From assembly GCA_023376005.1 (NCBI GenBank), contig CM042150.1, forward strand, positions 70,067,461 to 70,131,460: 64,000 nt of DNA. The letters are read 5' to 3'. This DNA comes from Doryteuthis pealeii. Its lineage: Eukaryota; Mollusca; Cephalopoda; Myopsida; Loliginidae. A model generated the notes under the pieces. That model was not told the DNA's origin. It searched no databases and saw only the letters and a list, made by a program, of their open reading frames with translations. Position 1 is the first letter of the stretch, and each line of letters starts with the position of its first letter. This document shows positions 11,331-20,159 of the stretch, piece after piece. The translations under genes and the position numbers were made by a program.

Positions 11331-11765
11331 GCGGAGAACCGTCCCACCTCCTGCCTCAAAAAACGCTAGCCGGTGGCTAAAGAAAAAAACACCAGCTACG
11401 ATTAAAATCCGTAGCCGAAGCGGTATAAAAAAATAGAGTTAGGGTTTAGGGCTAGGGTTAGGGTTGGGGTTTGGGTTTAGGGTTAGTTTAATGGAAAATA
11501 AATAAATAATTTGGGTGACCCACGAAAAACAGAACCACAAATTTTGTAATAAAACTTAATTTTAACTAGAGGGTGTTGGGGTTGGGTTTTCAGGAAAAAC
11601 GCCCTAAGTTGTTTGTTTTTTGTTTTTGTTTTTTTTTCTTTTTTTCTTTTTTCAAGTGATACCGCTTCGGCTACGGACTTCAATCGTAGCTGGTGTTGTT
11701 TTTTCAGCAGTCTGCGGCTAGCAGTTTTTGAGGCAGGAGGCCAGGACGGAACTCTGCAAAGATTA
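11327..11765. mobile_element. Fold-back MITE, family M1, copy 2
   Basis: Terminal segment 11327-11430 ('cttcgcggagaaccgtccca...gccgaagcggta') is inverted at 11655-11765 ('taccgcttcggctacgg...aactctgcaaaga'). The loop holds an interstitial telomere-like run at 11433-11487 built of TTAGGG variants. Confidence 0.78.
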
Positions 11766-11769
11766 CCAT

Positions 11770-12100
11770 TATTTGTATTATTCAGACTATTGTCCTCATC
11801 TTCATTGTTATCTGTACAGCGTTTCGGCCGATGTGCCTTCCGGCCTTCTTCAGGTATTTCTTGTCGGACACAGGAACTTTCTTGTAATAGGGAGCTTTGA
11901 ACCTAACTCTTTATTCAGCCCACGGGGGTATCCTGTTCTCATTCCACTAACGATAACTGGGGTACAGGTGTTAAGCTGTGTTAATTATTATTCTATGTTA
12001 CTGCTGCCCCTGACCAGGATTGAACCTGCTGTCTAGAGGTAACTGTCATTTAGAACTGTCTTAACCTAACTCCTTTATCTACTAGGTTATGTGTCTAATT
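11770..12100 (-). mobile_element. tRNA-headed retroelement H with hammerhead-like core, copy 1
   Basis: On the minus strand a tRNA-like head, diverged from 'gctgagtggataaggcagt' of the sister copy, starts near 12090 with a B-box-like segment near 12005. A body follows that contains 'gggttaggttcaaagt'-type words, then a hammerhead-like core at 11855-11812. The layout matches 13570-14020. The head has a long variable region like Leu/Ser tRNAs. It is non-coding. Confidence 0.6.
11812..11855 (-). ncRNA. Hammerhead-ribozyme-like core, incomplete
   Basis: Minus strand: CUGAAGA (fits CUGANGA), then a stem II of GGCCG paired with CGGCC around a 10-nt loop, then GAAA, then a possible 2-bp stem III. 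No stem I pairing is visible, so cleavage activity is doubtful in this form. Confidence 0.5.
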
Positions 12101-12109
12101 GGACAATCC

Positions 12110-12375
12110 AGTGTGAATTTTTTTCAGTCGTAAAAGTTAGAATTTATTTTGTAAAAACGGATTTTAAGTAGCGTCTTGGCAGATCAAGATGATCGAAATT
12201 GACTGAAAATATCGTTTTAAATGTATCAAAAATAAATTACATGTGTAATATTATTTTGCTTTTTTGCTTATGCTCATTATGTTACTTTTTCGACTTAGAC
12301 AATAATTTGACCTTAAATGATCGGTTTAATGAATTTTAATTCATTTTTAAAATGAAAAGCAGGCGATATTTTGGC
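12110..12375 (+). repeat. Dispersed repeat R3, right piece
   Basis: The blocks 'aaaaataaatta', 'aatattattttgctttttt', 'tgctcattatgttact' and 'tttgaccttaaat' lie in the same order as in 62275-62430. Together with 3718 and 9370 this suggests one old R3 copy split by later insertions. Confidence 0.75.
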
Positions 12376-13239
12376 AGATCCTACTCTTTTTCCTAATCCC
12401 AATCATCTAGCGAGAGCTTAACGGGTCACTTTTTGTCTAGTATATATATATATATATATACAACAATCATTTACGGGAAATTAACTAATTATAGTAGTAA
12501 TTTCTCTATTGATAAACCATCTGAAACTTATAACCAGCCAATGTGTGCCAAGAATGACTGTTACTACCTCGTAAAAATTCACCTTAATGTAAATTTTATT
12601 TTGTCATTTTGATGTTTTTATAGGGATGTTCCTTTCAATTTCAAACTCTCAGGTGTTACAATTTTTAGTGAAGTATTGCCAATCTGAGAGAATTTTAAAA
12701 AAAAAGAAGAAAAAGTTTCTAAAAAAATAACAGCTAAAAAAAAAGGAGAAAGAGGGAGATCATTTTTGAGCATTTGCACATTTTCAGTTCTCATAGAAAA
12801 GAAAAGAAAAACATCGCTAATGAACTATAACCTTCTTAACAAAAAGAATCTCCTTCCTCTCAACATTATAAAAAATAGCATTCTATTATTTTGATTTGTT
12901 TGATTTTTTTCCATTGATGTTGTTAAGTTAGTGGTATTGCAGTTTCACCAAAACCATTGTCTGTTGGACGCTGGTCCTGAGAAAAGGCGTTTCCTGGTGT
13001 CTGCTTCAGAATAATACATAAGATTGCGTATACATTCACTGCTGTTTAACAAGATGAAAAAATATTCGTTTTGCATTTCTTTTCGCCTTGCGTCCAAGGT
13101 TTGCGTTACAATTTTTTTCTTCTCTTTCTTTTTTTTCTTCCTTTTGTTTATTTTATAGTAGATAGATACAAATCATGCATATATGAAAGATTTCTATCAA
13201 ATTTGATTGTATTTGCTTTTCATGATGAATTTAAGAATT
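12376..13239. other. AT-rich stretch without recognised gene
   Basis: It contains a short (TA)n near 12440 and poly-A/T runs. I see no protein similarity or RNA gene. Confidence 0.4.
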
Positions 13240-13266
13240 ACGATATATATATATATATGCAGACAG

Positions 13267-13308
<42 letters not shown>
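13240..13308. repeat. Compound microsatellite (TA)n(CAGA)n(GA)n
   Basis: TA units, two CAGA units and about 18 GA units in series. Confidence 0.93.
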
Positions 13309-13310
<2 letters not shown>

Positions 13311-13569
13311 AAAAGTAACTCCCTATTTTAAACTATTTATAATTTTTATATCAATAATTTTCTGAATACATTAAAACGTTTTAAAACACTTTTTTCTTTA
13401 AAACTCATTTTTCTTAATACTTTAATATATGTTCCTTAATATATGGAAATTAAATCTGTGTTGTTTTTCTTTTCAGATTGATTATTTTGTTTCAAAATTC
13501 GAAGCCCTATGAAGATTTCTGAGAAAATTCGCTATATAGATAGATAGATAGATAGATAGATCAGTAGTA

Positions 13570-14020
13570 GTATTATCTGCGTTATTCAGACTATTGTCCC
13601 CATCTTCATTATTATTTGTACAACGTTTCGGCCGATATACCCTCCGGCCTTCTTCAGGTATTTCTTGTCGGACTCGGGAACCTTCTCGGACTCGGGAACC
13701 TTCTTTTCGAACTCGGGAACTTTCTTGTCGTATTCGGGGGCCATTACGGAACTTTGAACCTAACCCTTTATTTATTCCACGGGGGTATCCTGTTCTCATT
13801 CCGCTAACCATAGCTGGGGTAGGAGTTGTGTTAATTCATTATTTTTCTAACTGCTTTCACTCAGGATTGAACTCGGGTTCCAGAGATAACTGTCACTTAG
13901 AACTGTCTTAACCTAACTGCCTTATCCACTCAGCCATGTGTCCAATTGGCCGGAGGGTATATCGGCCGAAACGTTGTACAGATAACAATGAAGATGGGGA
14001 CAATAGTCCGAATAACGCAG
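13570..14020 (-). mobile_element. tRNA-headed retroelement H with hammerhead-like core, copy 2
   Basis: On the minus strand the head 'atggctgagtggataaggca' (about 13940) has an A-box-like segment. A B box 'gagttcaatcctga' lies near 13870, giving a Leu/Ser-tRNA-like layout with a long variable arm. The body includes four units built on 'cccgagttcg' at about 13670-13735. The hammerhead-like core lies at 13660-13616. Outside, the ~70-bp segment downstream of the core (13577-13648) is repeated inverted at 13948-14018, stopping exactly at the start of stem II. Confidence 0.65.
13616..13660 (-). ncRNA. Hammerhead-ribozyme-like core, incomplete
   Basis: Minus strand: CUGAAGA, a stem II of GGCCG/CGGCC around a 10-nt loop that differs from the 11.8-kb copy while the stem is kept, GAAA, then ACGUUGUA allowing a 2-bp stem III. 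The flanks show no clear stem I. Confidence 0.5.
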
Positions 14021-14079
14021 ATAATACTAATCTTCAAGCCTCATCTCAAACATTCAGAGAAATAGATCAGTAGTAACTT

Positions 14080-14600
14080 ATGACTTTCACTGATGTCCGT
14101 ATTAAAGCAAATTTCTCAGCTCTTCAGAACTCTTCTAAGTATTCTTGCTGATATCAGCAGTTCTGGGGTTTGGACAGTCTCAATTATTCTTCGGATCTCT
14201 AGTTCTTCCATTCTATTCTTTAGATTCTATGATTATAGTTACCTTCATAATCCACAACTCTTTTAACTTTCTGGAAAAATTCAGATATTGCTTTCCTTTA
14301 TACGAACTCTGTCATTTGCTGAAACAGCGAAGTCTATTCGCCGACATGTCCCTTTCTTCTTGTTCATTACAATTAAGTCTGGTCTTCTGACTGGTATTAA
14401 GTGATCCGTTTTTATCTCATAGTCCGAGAGAATTTTGTGAACCTTATTTTCTAGAATAGTTTCTCGTTTGTACATTTCCCATTTGTCTGTAGGGTCAATT
14501 TTAGTCGCTTGCACAATTCCGAGTCATCACCTTCAACACCCAGTCATCCCAGCTCATGTACTCATTCTATGTCAGATTGCTGCATTCACTTATGGGTTTA
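14080..14600 (-). mobile_element. LINE-A fragment, endonuclease end
   Basis: Minus-strand words include KVHKILSDYEIKTDHLIPV, RRPDLIVMNKKKGTC and DFAVSANDRV. They match the C-terminal part shared by all LINE-A copies here: an RPD-x(n)-DFAVPADHRVK block that resembles the PD-(D/E)XK restriction-like endonuclease of site-selective LINEs. Stops break it. Confidence 0.75.
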
Positions 14601-14615
14601 CTGCCCCCACCCACA

Positions 14616-14618
<3 letters not shown>

Positions 14619-14680
<62 letters not shown>
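14619..14680. repeat. (CT)n microsatellite
   Basis: About 31 CT units inside LINE-A-derived sequence. Confidence 0.95.
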
Positions 14681-14684
<4 letters not shown>

Positions 14685-14689
14685 ATAGT

Positions 14690-15565
14690 CTACACTTAGT
14701 ATTCTATTCTAGCTTTTACATAATTCTTATGGTATTATTTTGGGTTTGCTAGAAATAATGATTCCGTTTTTCTATTTAGGTTTCTTCCTCAAAGTCATAC
14801 CCACGTCACCTCGAGGGCAATATCGTTAGTTTGTCTTCTAAGGTGCCCATATATATGTTTTTCTTCCTATTTTTGTTTTTTCAATTAATTCCTGTTTTTC
14901 TGTATATCAATTGTGTTCTTTTTGTTTTGTTTTATGTTGTTGTTATAATTGTTTTTGTTGTTTTTATTATTGGCTGCTGTGATTAATCTTTCTTTACACT
15001 TGTTTGTATATTCTTTCAGCTTCTGCAAGAGTCCAAACATTCATCAACGATGGCGAATCCTCTTCTTCCTTCTTTTCTTGTCACCTATAATTTGTCTATA
15101 TCATATTTCGAGTGCAAGGCCTTGTGTATCATCATTAATTTTCTCGTTCTCTGGTCAATTATTATTATATCCCTCTTTGCAAATTTTTCACACCATCCTT
15201 CCATGGTGGTCTTTCACTGGTGTCTGAGTGACATCAACTCTATTCATGTCTCCAGGACTCTCTTGAGTATTCTAGCCGATCTTAACAGTAGTGTTTGTCT
15301 GGATAGTCTCAATTCTCCCTCTGATTTCCAATTCCTCCAATCTTTTTCCAAATCTTTGGGTAGCGTTCCAAGGGTACCAACTACAACTGGTATCACTATT
15401 ACCCTCATGGTCTACAGTTTTTTTGTTTTGTTTTGTTTTTTTTTTGCTTTTTGTTTTTTTCTGACAAGGGACAAGTATTTGTCTTGTCTTTTCGCTTTCT
15501 TTCATTTTCAGTCTCTGGTCCGCCGGAAACTGCAAAATCCACTAAATGATAAGTTTGTTTGATTG
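14690..15565 (-). mobile_element. LINE-A fragments in tandem
   Basis: Segment 14690-15185 encodes degraded minus-strand words (KERLITAANN, RNLNRKTESL) that match the region after RT in the copy at 20160-21660. Segment 15190-15565 encodes the endonuclease end (MKESEKTRQILV, LEELEIRGRIETIQT, VKIGRILK). An (ATT)n tract at 15571-15622 is the 3' tail type of this family, here belonging to the next copy. Confidence 0.75.
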
Positions 15566-15570
15566 TTTGC

Positions 15571-15621
<51 letters not shown>

Positions 15622-15622
15622 G
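15571..15622. repeat. (ATT)n microsatellite, LINE-A tail type
   Basis: LINE-A copies at 21660, 39665 and 41143-41204 also carry ATT/AAT runs at their 3' ends, so this microsatellite was probably seeded by retroposition. Confidence 0.9.
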
Positions 15623-16059
15623 GTTTTTCCCACCAGCGTTAGCTGAGGATCTTTCACTGGAGTTTGAGTGACAGGTATCCTCAGGACTCAAGGACTCTTC
15701 TGAATATTCTAGCTGATATCAACAATGCTGTTTTCTTGATGGTATCAATTTTTCATCTGATTTCCAGTTCCTCACACTCTCTGCATTTACTGTTGCGTTG
15801 TGTCTTATAAATCTTTGCTTTGATATAATTTGTTCTTATGGCATTGCTTTCTGCAGCAATTATTAGCGATTCGGTTTCTCTTTTGAGGTTTCCTTTACTT
15901 AACCATGTCAAAGCTTTTTCGAGTGTAAACCTCCCCCCTACAATTTGTCGTTTAAAGTATCCATATGATTGTCTTTCTTCCCATTTCTGTTTTCTTGTTT
16001 TTGTTGTTTTTCTATTTGTCCTTATGATGCATCTGCTGTTATTGGTTGCCATAAGTAAT

Positions 16060-16236
16060 TGTTGTGATGTTAATCCAAAAGAAGTCAAGTCGAGGTAGGG
16101 TAAAATAAGACAATAATGGTACAGGAACGGCTAGCTTGCCGTTAAACGGTAACAGTACAACCTTTTCACTCGGTGTCTCACTATTTATAGTGAGAACCGG
16201 TGTCTATTCTCCACTGTAGGAACGGCCGGTACAACA
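16060..16236 (-). repeat. 3' LTR of Ty3/gypsy 2
   Basis: It is 177 bp and contains a block of about 40 bp (around 16128-16170) missing from the other LTR. It shares the hairpin 'ctcactatttatagtgag' with the 5' LTR. Confidence 0.9.
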
Positions 16237-16265
16237 CCCCCCTTTGAAAATATCCCGTCTGGGGA

Positions 16266-16940
16266 TTAATAACATTTTTGTTTGGGGTTCACCATAATCA
16301 ACTCAGTCGATTTCCGTTTTCTTTTTGATCTCCTATTCTCAGGAGTAGTCTCTGGTATGGGCACCTGAAAAGTATCAAACACTGTGTCCATGATGTCCTC
16401 CTCGGGCGATCTGGTCACCTCACTGTTCGAGTATCTTTTCCGGATTTGGTTAGTGTGACGTTTGTGCACGAAATCTGGTCCCTTAATCATATAGACCATG
16501 TTGCCTATTTGTTTATCCACAGTGCCGGACTCCCAGAAAGTCCTATTGTTCTTGTGAATCTTAAAAAAGACTTTTTCACCAACTTTATACCGTTTTTTTT
16601 TTGTTATCGGTTTTTCTCGGTTTGTCCTATCCTGGCTTGGTAACAACTTGTGGAAAATCGATCTAACCTTGCGTCCGAACATAACCTCAGCAGATGTCTT
16701 CGACGTTTCGATGTTTACATGGTGATCCTTTAATGCATTGTTCAAGCCTGTGGAGAAGTCGGCACAAACCCGAATCTCCTTGTTCTTTTTCTTAACATAA
16801 ACTGTAGGTGAACCCCACTCACTGTGATCAATTTTTGAAATGACACCCATGTTTTCGAGTCTTTCTAATTCACCGTTTATTTGCTCTATAGCAGCGTATG
16901 GAACATTTCTTTTCTTTCTGAACACTGGCTGTTCATTCAC
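16266..16940 (-). pseudogene. Ty3/gypsy 2 RT start fused in frame to integrase end
   Basis: Residues 1-70 are the RT N-terminus (VPYAAIEQINGELERLENMG, GVISKIDHSEWGSP, IRVCADFSTGLN). At about residue 78 the frame passes without break into integrase C-terminal sequence (TSAEVMFGRKVRSIFHKLLP, then KYKVGEKVFFKIHKNNRTFW and a basic tail). The catalytic YxDD of RT, RNase H and the DDE core are all missing. A frameshift near 16937 separates it from the upstream protease ORF. No enzyme activity is expected, yet the 224-codon frame is open. Confidence 0.85.
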
Positions 16941-17580
16941 TTTGATTTCAAATCTTGCAACCGCTTTCGTACACCTTGACCCCCTGAAAATACGTCTGGA
17001 AAATTTTCTTTTAATTCCCTCTTGAGTTTTTCTGCCTCCACATTCGAATCCTCAACCTTTTGGCAAAAAGAACTTAAAGGCAGATCCCATAGTCTAAACT
17101 TTTCGATCAGATCAGTTCCAAAGAGATTATTTGATTTTCGCATGACGAAGATTTTGGCTTTTTCGGTCTTATTCTGGAAAGAAATATTCGTCAATAATTC
17201 CCCCTCGAAGGTTATTTTTTCACCACTGACACTTCTCGCCGTTTTTTGTGATTTAATCATAGTGGGTCGCCCAAGCTTCTTCTATGTCTGTACATTAATG
17301 ATGGAAATGTCAGACCCACTATCAAGCTGTAGTCTTACTTTCTTTTTAAACATTTTGACCTGTACATATTTCCGGATATTTTGTTCCTCAGGTTCAATTT
17401 TTGTCAGTTTAATGGATGTCTTTCTACCAGATTTTCTTTTACAACATGATGCCTTATGACCCTTCTGGTGGCAGTGGTCACATTGTTTAAATTTGTAGGG
17501 ACACTCATTATACCAATGTTTGTCTCCACACCTCCAACACGGTCCCGGTGGATTTTTACCATGTTTTTTTTCTCTGGTTA
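16937..17580 (-). pseudogene. Ty3/gypsy 2 zinc knuckles and aspartic protease
   Basis: Minus strand. Around 17550-17430 lie two knuckles, CWRCGDKHWYNEC and CDHCHQKGHKASC, that bind genomic RNA in related elements. The protease follows with LQLDSGSDISIINV (catalytic DSG kept) and ends with FGTDLIEKF and a linker to RT. A stop near 17280 lies after the DSG motif, and the end shifts frame near 16970. Confidence 0.85.
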
Positions 17581-18008
17581 TTCATTGAAGTCAATATTTT
17601 CTTTTGATGGATCCTTTTAATGTGCGACACTCCGCTTTCCTCTATGTCACGACTGTCCTGTTTTAACGCAACAAAACGTTCACAGTCTTCCGCTAGGTTT
17701 TGAAGTGCACTTTCGAGTTTATTTAACACACGACGTCTGATTTCAGAGTCTTTATTTAAGACCAGACCTTGCACGAATATTAAACATTTAAAATTATCCG
17801 ATGATAATTCCTCAAGTTTGAAATCGTCGCAATGCTTATTCACTATACTTGCATACGTAGTGTAGTCGTCTTCCTCTCTTCTAGTGACATTCATACACTT
17901 ATATCTCCTGTGAAAAAGAGAAGTTTTTGTCGAAAACAGTTCTGTTAGTAAAGTGACTGTTTCTTGGAAGTTCAACTCACTGGTCTTTTTTGGAAGGATA
18001 AAATTCAC
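17556..18008 (-). CDS. gag: Ty3/gypsy 2 gag, capsid part
   Basis: The 150-codon frame contains LNFQETVTLLTELFSTKTS, REEDDYTTYASIVNKHC and FVQGLVLNKDSEIRRRVLNK, typical of retrotransposon capsid helices. It overlaps the upstream coiled-coil ORF by about 30 bp in another frame, so one frameshift separates them. It ends in a basic stretch before the zinc knuckles. It would package element RNA. Confidence 0.75.
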   Translation of the reverse strand: MNFILPKKTSELNFQETVTLLTELFSTKTSLFHRRYKCMNVTRREEDDYTTYASIVNKHCDDFKLEELSSDNFKCLIFVQGLVLNKDSEIRRRVLNKLESALQNLAEDCERFVALKQDSRDIEESGVSHIKRIHQKKILTSMNNQRKKTW

Positions 18009-18402
18009 GAACTTTGTATGCTCTGCAGCCCCTAATTCTTGCTTTCGATAATTGTGTTGCCTCTAAAAAATTCCTCTGTTCCTCCTGTGTTTTTACCAAT
18101 AGTTCTTCGAAGTGTCTCTGCTGTTGTAACAGTCTTTCTTGGAATTTTTCTTCCAGTGTGGTCGCAAGCTCTTTTTGTTCAGCATTCATTTTTCTTTGAG
18201 CTTTTTGCTGGTCCAAAATCTCTCTTTTAAATTTCTCCTCAGTTTCAATTCGTTTTCTTTCTAGTTCCATTTGTTGTTCCATTTGTTGTCTTTGTAATGC
18301 AACATTTTGTTCCGTTTGGAATTTAACTAATTGAAAAAGAGAATCTTTGAATTCAGTGTCCATCATCACCACACCATTTACACTTGTACAAAATTCTTCC
18401 AC
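17977..18402 (-). CDS. gag: Ty3/gypsy 2 gag, N-terminal coiled coil
   Basis: The 141-codon frame is dominated by Q, E, K and R from residue 30 to 115 (VALQRQQMEQQMELERKR, LEEKFQERLLQQQRHFEELL), a long predicted coiled coil. Its 3' part (ARIRGCRAYKVREFYPSKKD) leads into the capsid frame after a frameshift. The ATG at 18402 lies downstream of the LTR and leader. Confidence 0.7.
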   Translation of the reverse strand: MEEFCTSVNGVVMMDTEFKDSLFQLVKFQTEQNVALQRQQMEQQMELERKRIETEEKFKREILDQQKAQRKMNAEQKELATTLEEKFQERLLQQQRHFEELLVKTQEEQRNFLEATQLSKARIRGCRAYKVREFYPSKKDQ

Positions 18403-19194
18403 ACAACGTGCTTAATATAATTAGTTTGCTCAACTAATACAATTTAGTTCCAGTTCTTTGTTCGAAAAACAGAAACTAATAAAAAGTCTTCTTTTTTTTT
18501 CTTTCTTTTCTTTTCTGCACGTAAAAAAAACAAGTCCGACCAATAGCAGTTGTTCAACACAAAAAAAGCACAGCTTTTTATTTTTTTATTTTCATTTGTA
18601 CGTGGTTATACGTAGCAAAAAATAAAGTTCGTCGCTATAAGTATAATAAGACTAGTTTTATCGGAATCTTTTTAACCCTTTTTTTTGTTGTAAAATTCTG
18701 ACTTGTTTATTTAACGTTCTTTGTTAGAAGCACAAATGACTTACGCGAATATATTTTTTTTTCTTGCCTGCCTTTCTTTCCCTTGGCCAATTTTGGTAAA
18801 CCGTTTTAATAAATAGTCAAGCGAATTTTGCTCAAACAATTATCTTAACGAGTCAGTGAACTTGCCGGAAAGAAAAAAATAAAGTCTTACCGTGAAAACG
18901 ATTTCTCGACAAACCAGGGGAGGCAGTCAAACCTTTCTTTTTCTTTTAAACACTTAAGGTGTCAGTGTATTCAATTATTTTAATAATTGAGAATGTTTTT
19001 CGCGTTCTCTAGCTGCCGATTTTTTGGTAGCAAGTTTACTATTGTAGTAATTACTTTGCTGTTAATCCTTGCGAATCCAAATATCTGTTTGCAATAACGA
19101 AGATATTTTTCCGTGAAGATCTTGCGAATCCTTGTATATTAATCACTTTGGGTGATTTTTTGCAGTGACTTCGTTTCGATTTCTCGTCGCCATC
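18403..19194 (-). other. 5' leader of Ty3/gypsy 2
   Basis: Untranslated DNA lies between the 5' LTR and gag. It carries several homopolymer runs and the likely primer binding site at its LTR end. I see no open frame of note. Confidence 0.6.
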
Positions 19195-19348
19195 TGTTGT
19201 GATGTTAATCCAACAGTAAAAAAGAATTCAAGTCGAGGTAGGGTAAAATAAGACAAATGTATTTACAATAATGGTACAGGAACGGTGTCTCACTATTTAT
19301 AGTGAGAACCGGTGTATATTCTCCACTGTAGGAACGGCCGGTACAACA
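19195..19348 (-). repeat. 5' LTR of Ty3/gypsy 2
   Basis: It is 154 bp, begins and ends as the other LTR, and has a 12-bp block 'atgtatttac' absent there. The two LTRs differ mainly by indels, so the insertion is not recent or gene conversion occurred. Confidence 0.9.
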
Positions 19349-19924
19349 GTAATATTTATTTGATATTTTTTGTATATTCTTCTAATCCTTGGATTGTGGC
19401 ATCTATGCAATCCTCTATGTTGGCAAGATCTCTTCCATCTTCCTTTCTAGATACAAATAGCCTATCTCTATCGTCTCTAGGGTGTAAAGCCTTGTGCATT
19501 GTCATTATTTTTCTAGTCTTTTAGCCAACCTGTGAGTTCCATTCTTGTCTATTTTAATAAAGGTCCAGAGTATTTTATAAACGGGACAGCCCAAGTATTT
19601 ATTCCTTTTATTAGATTTCTGTTGCAGTGCTGTTGAGCTAGGTTTCTAGGAGTTTTCTTGTTCTCCTGGAGTATTCTTTTTTAAATTTTCCTTTCATCTC
19701 TATTTGGTATCTGCTTCTAAAATTCCTAAGTGTTAGTAGCTTTCTTTTTCTCCAAGTGTTTTTATATTATCCTGATTTGGTAGTTGTATTCCGTCCATTA
19801 ATTTTCTTTCACCCTTTTTTTTTTTTTTAACATAACACATTTTTCAATTCCGAATTCCATTCCTATTTCTTGGCTGAATGGTTTGTAACAGGGTTTCTCG
19901 TTCTTTTTCATTTTTATTATTATT

Positions 19925-20150
19925 ATTTTACTCCTTGCGAGTTTTCACGCCACCTCCTAGCGGGTTTTCCACTTGAATCTGTGTGAGAGCAAGTTTCCTC
20001 ATGTTTCCAGGAATCTATTCGATTTTAACTGTGATGTATTCTGGATGGTTTCAATTCTTCTTCTAGTCACCAGTTCATAGAGTCTGTTCCAGGTTCGTGG
20101 GTACCGTTCCAAGTGCACCGACTACGAGTGATATTATAGCAATCATATAC
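19925..20150 (-). mobile_element. LINE-A 3' fragment
   Basis: An ATT-rich tail near 19915 is followed by the reverse complement of the family 3' end (vestiges of GTVPRTWNRL and of a terminal 'cgccacctcctag' block). It breaks off where a plus-strand copy begins. Confidence 0.65.
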
Positions 20151-20159
20151 TTAGAAAAT

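Larger units (their letters stand above)
16060..19348 (-). mobile_element. Ty3/gypsy LTR retrotransposon 2, internally deleted
   Basis: Short LTRs at 16060-16236 and 19195-19348 begin TGTTG and end CAACA. GTAAT is duplicated on both sides (16055-16059 and 19349-19353). On the minus strand a purine tract AAAGGGGGG abuts the 3' LTR, and 'tggcgacgagaaatcg', two bases inside the 5' LTR, is the likely primer binding site. Inside are gag, zinc knuckles, protease, the start of RT, then the end of integrase. Most of RT, all of RNase H and most of integrase are absent. At 3.3 kb it is a non-autonomous derivative. Confidence 0.92.
15630..19920 (-). mobile_element. LINE-A copy interrupted by Ty3/gypsy 2
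   Basis: The LINE reads on the minus strand from about 19920 to 19354 and resumes from 16059 to 15630. Words include CIESTIQ-type sequence near 19400, then LSKGNLKRETESLIIAA, NAIRTNYIKAKIYKTQ and SKCRECEELEIR. The last joins the CCHC-like region directly to the far C-terminus, an internal deletion. The LTR element sits between with a 5-bp duplication of GTAAT. Confidence 0.8.

Noticed and set aside
11433..11487. True telomere
   Set aside because: The TTAGGG run is short, degenerate and enclosed in a hairpin MITE.
16266..16940. Novel 224-residue host protein
   Set aside because: The two halves are recognisable RT and integrase ends of one Ty3/gypsy element between its LTRs.
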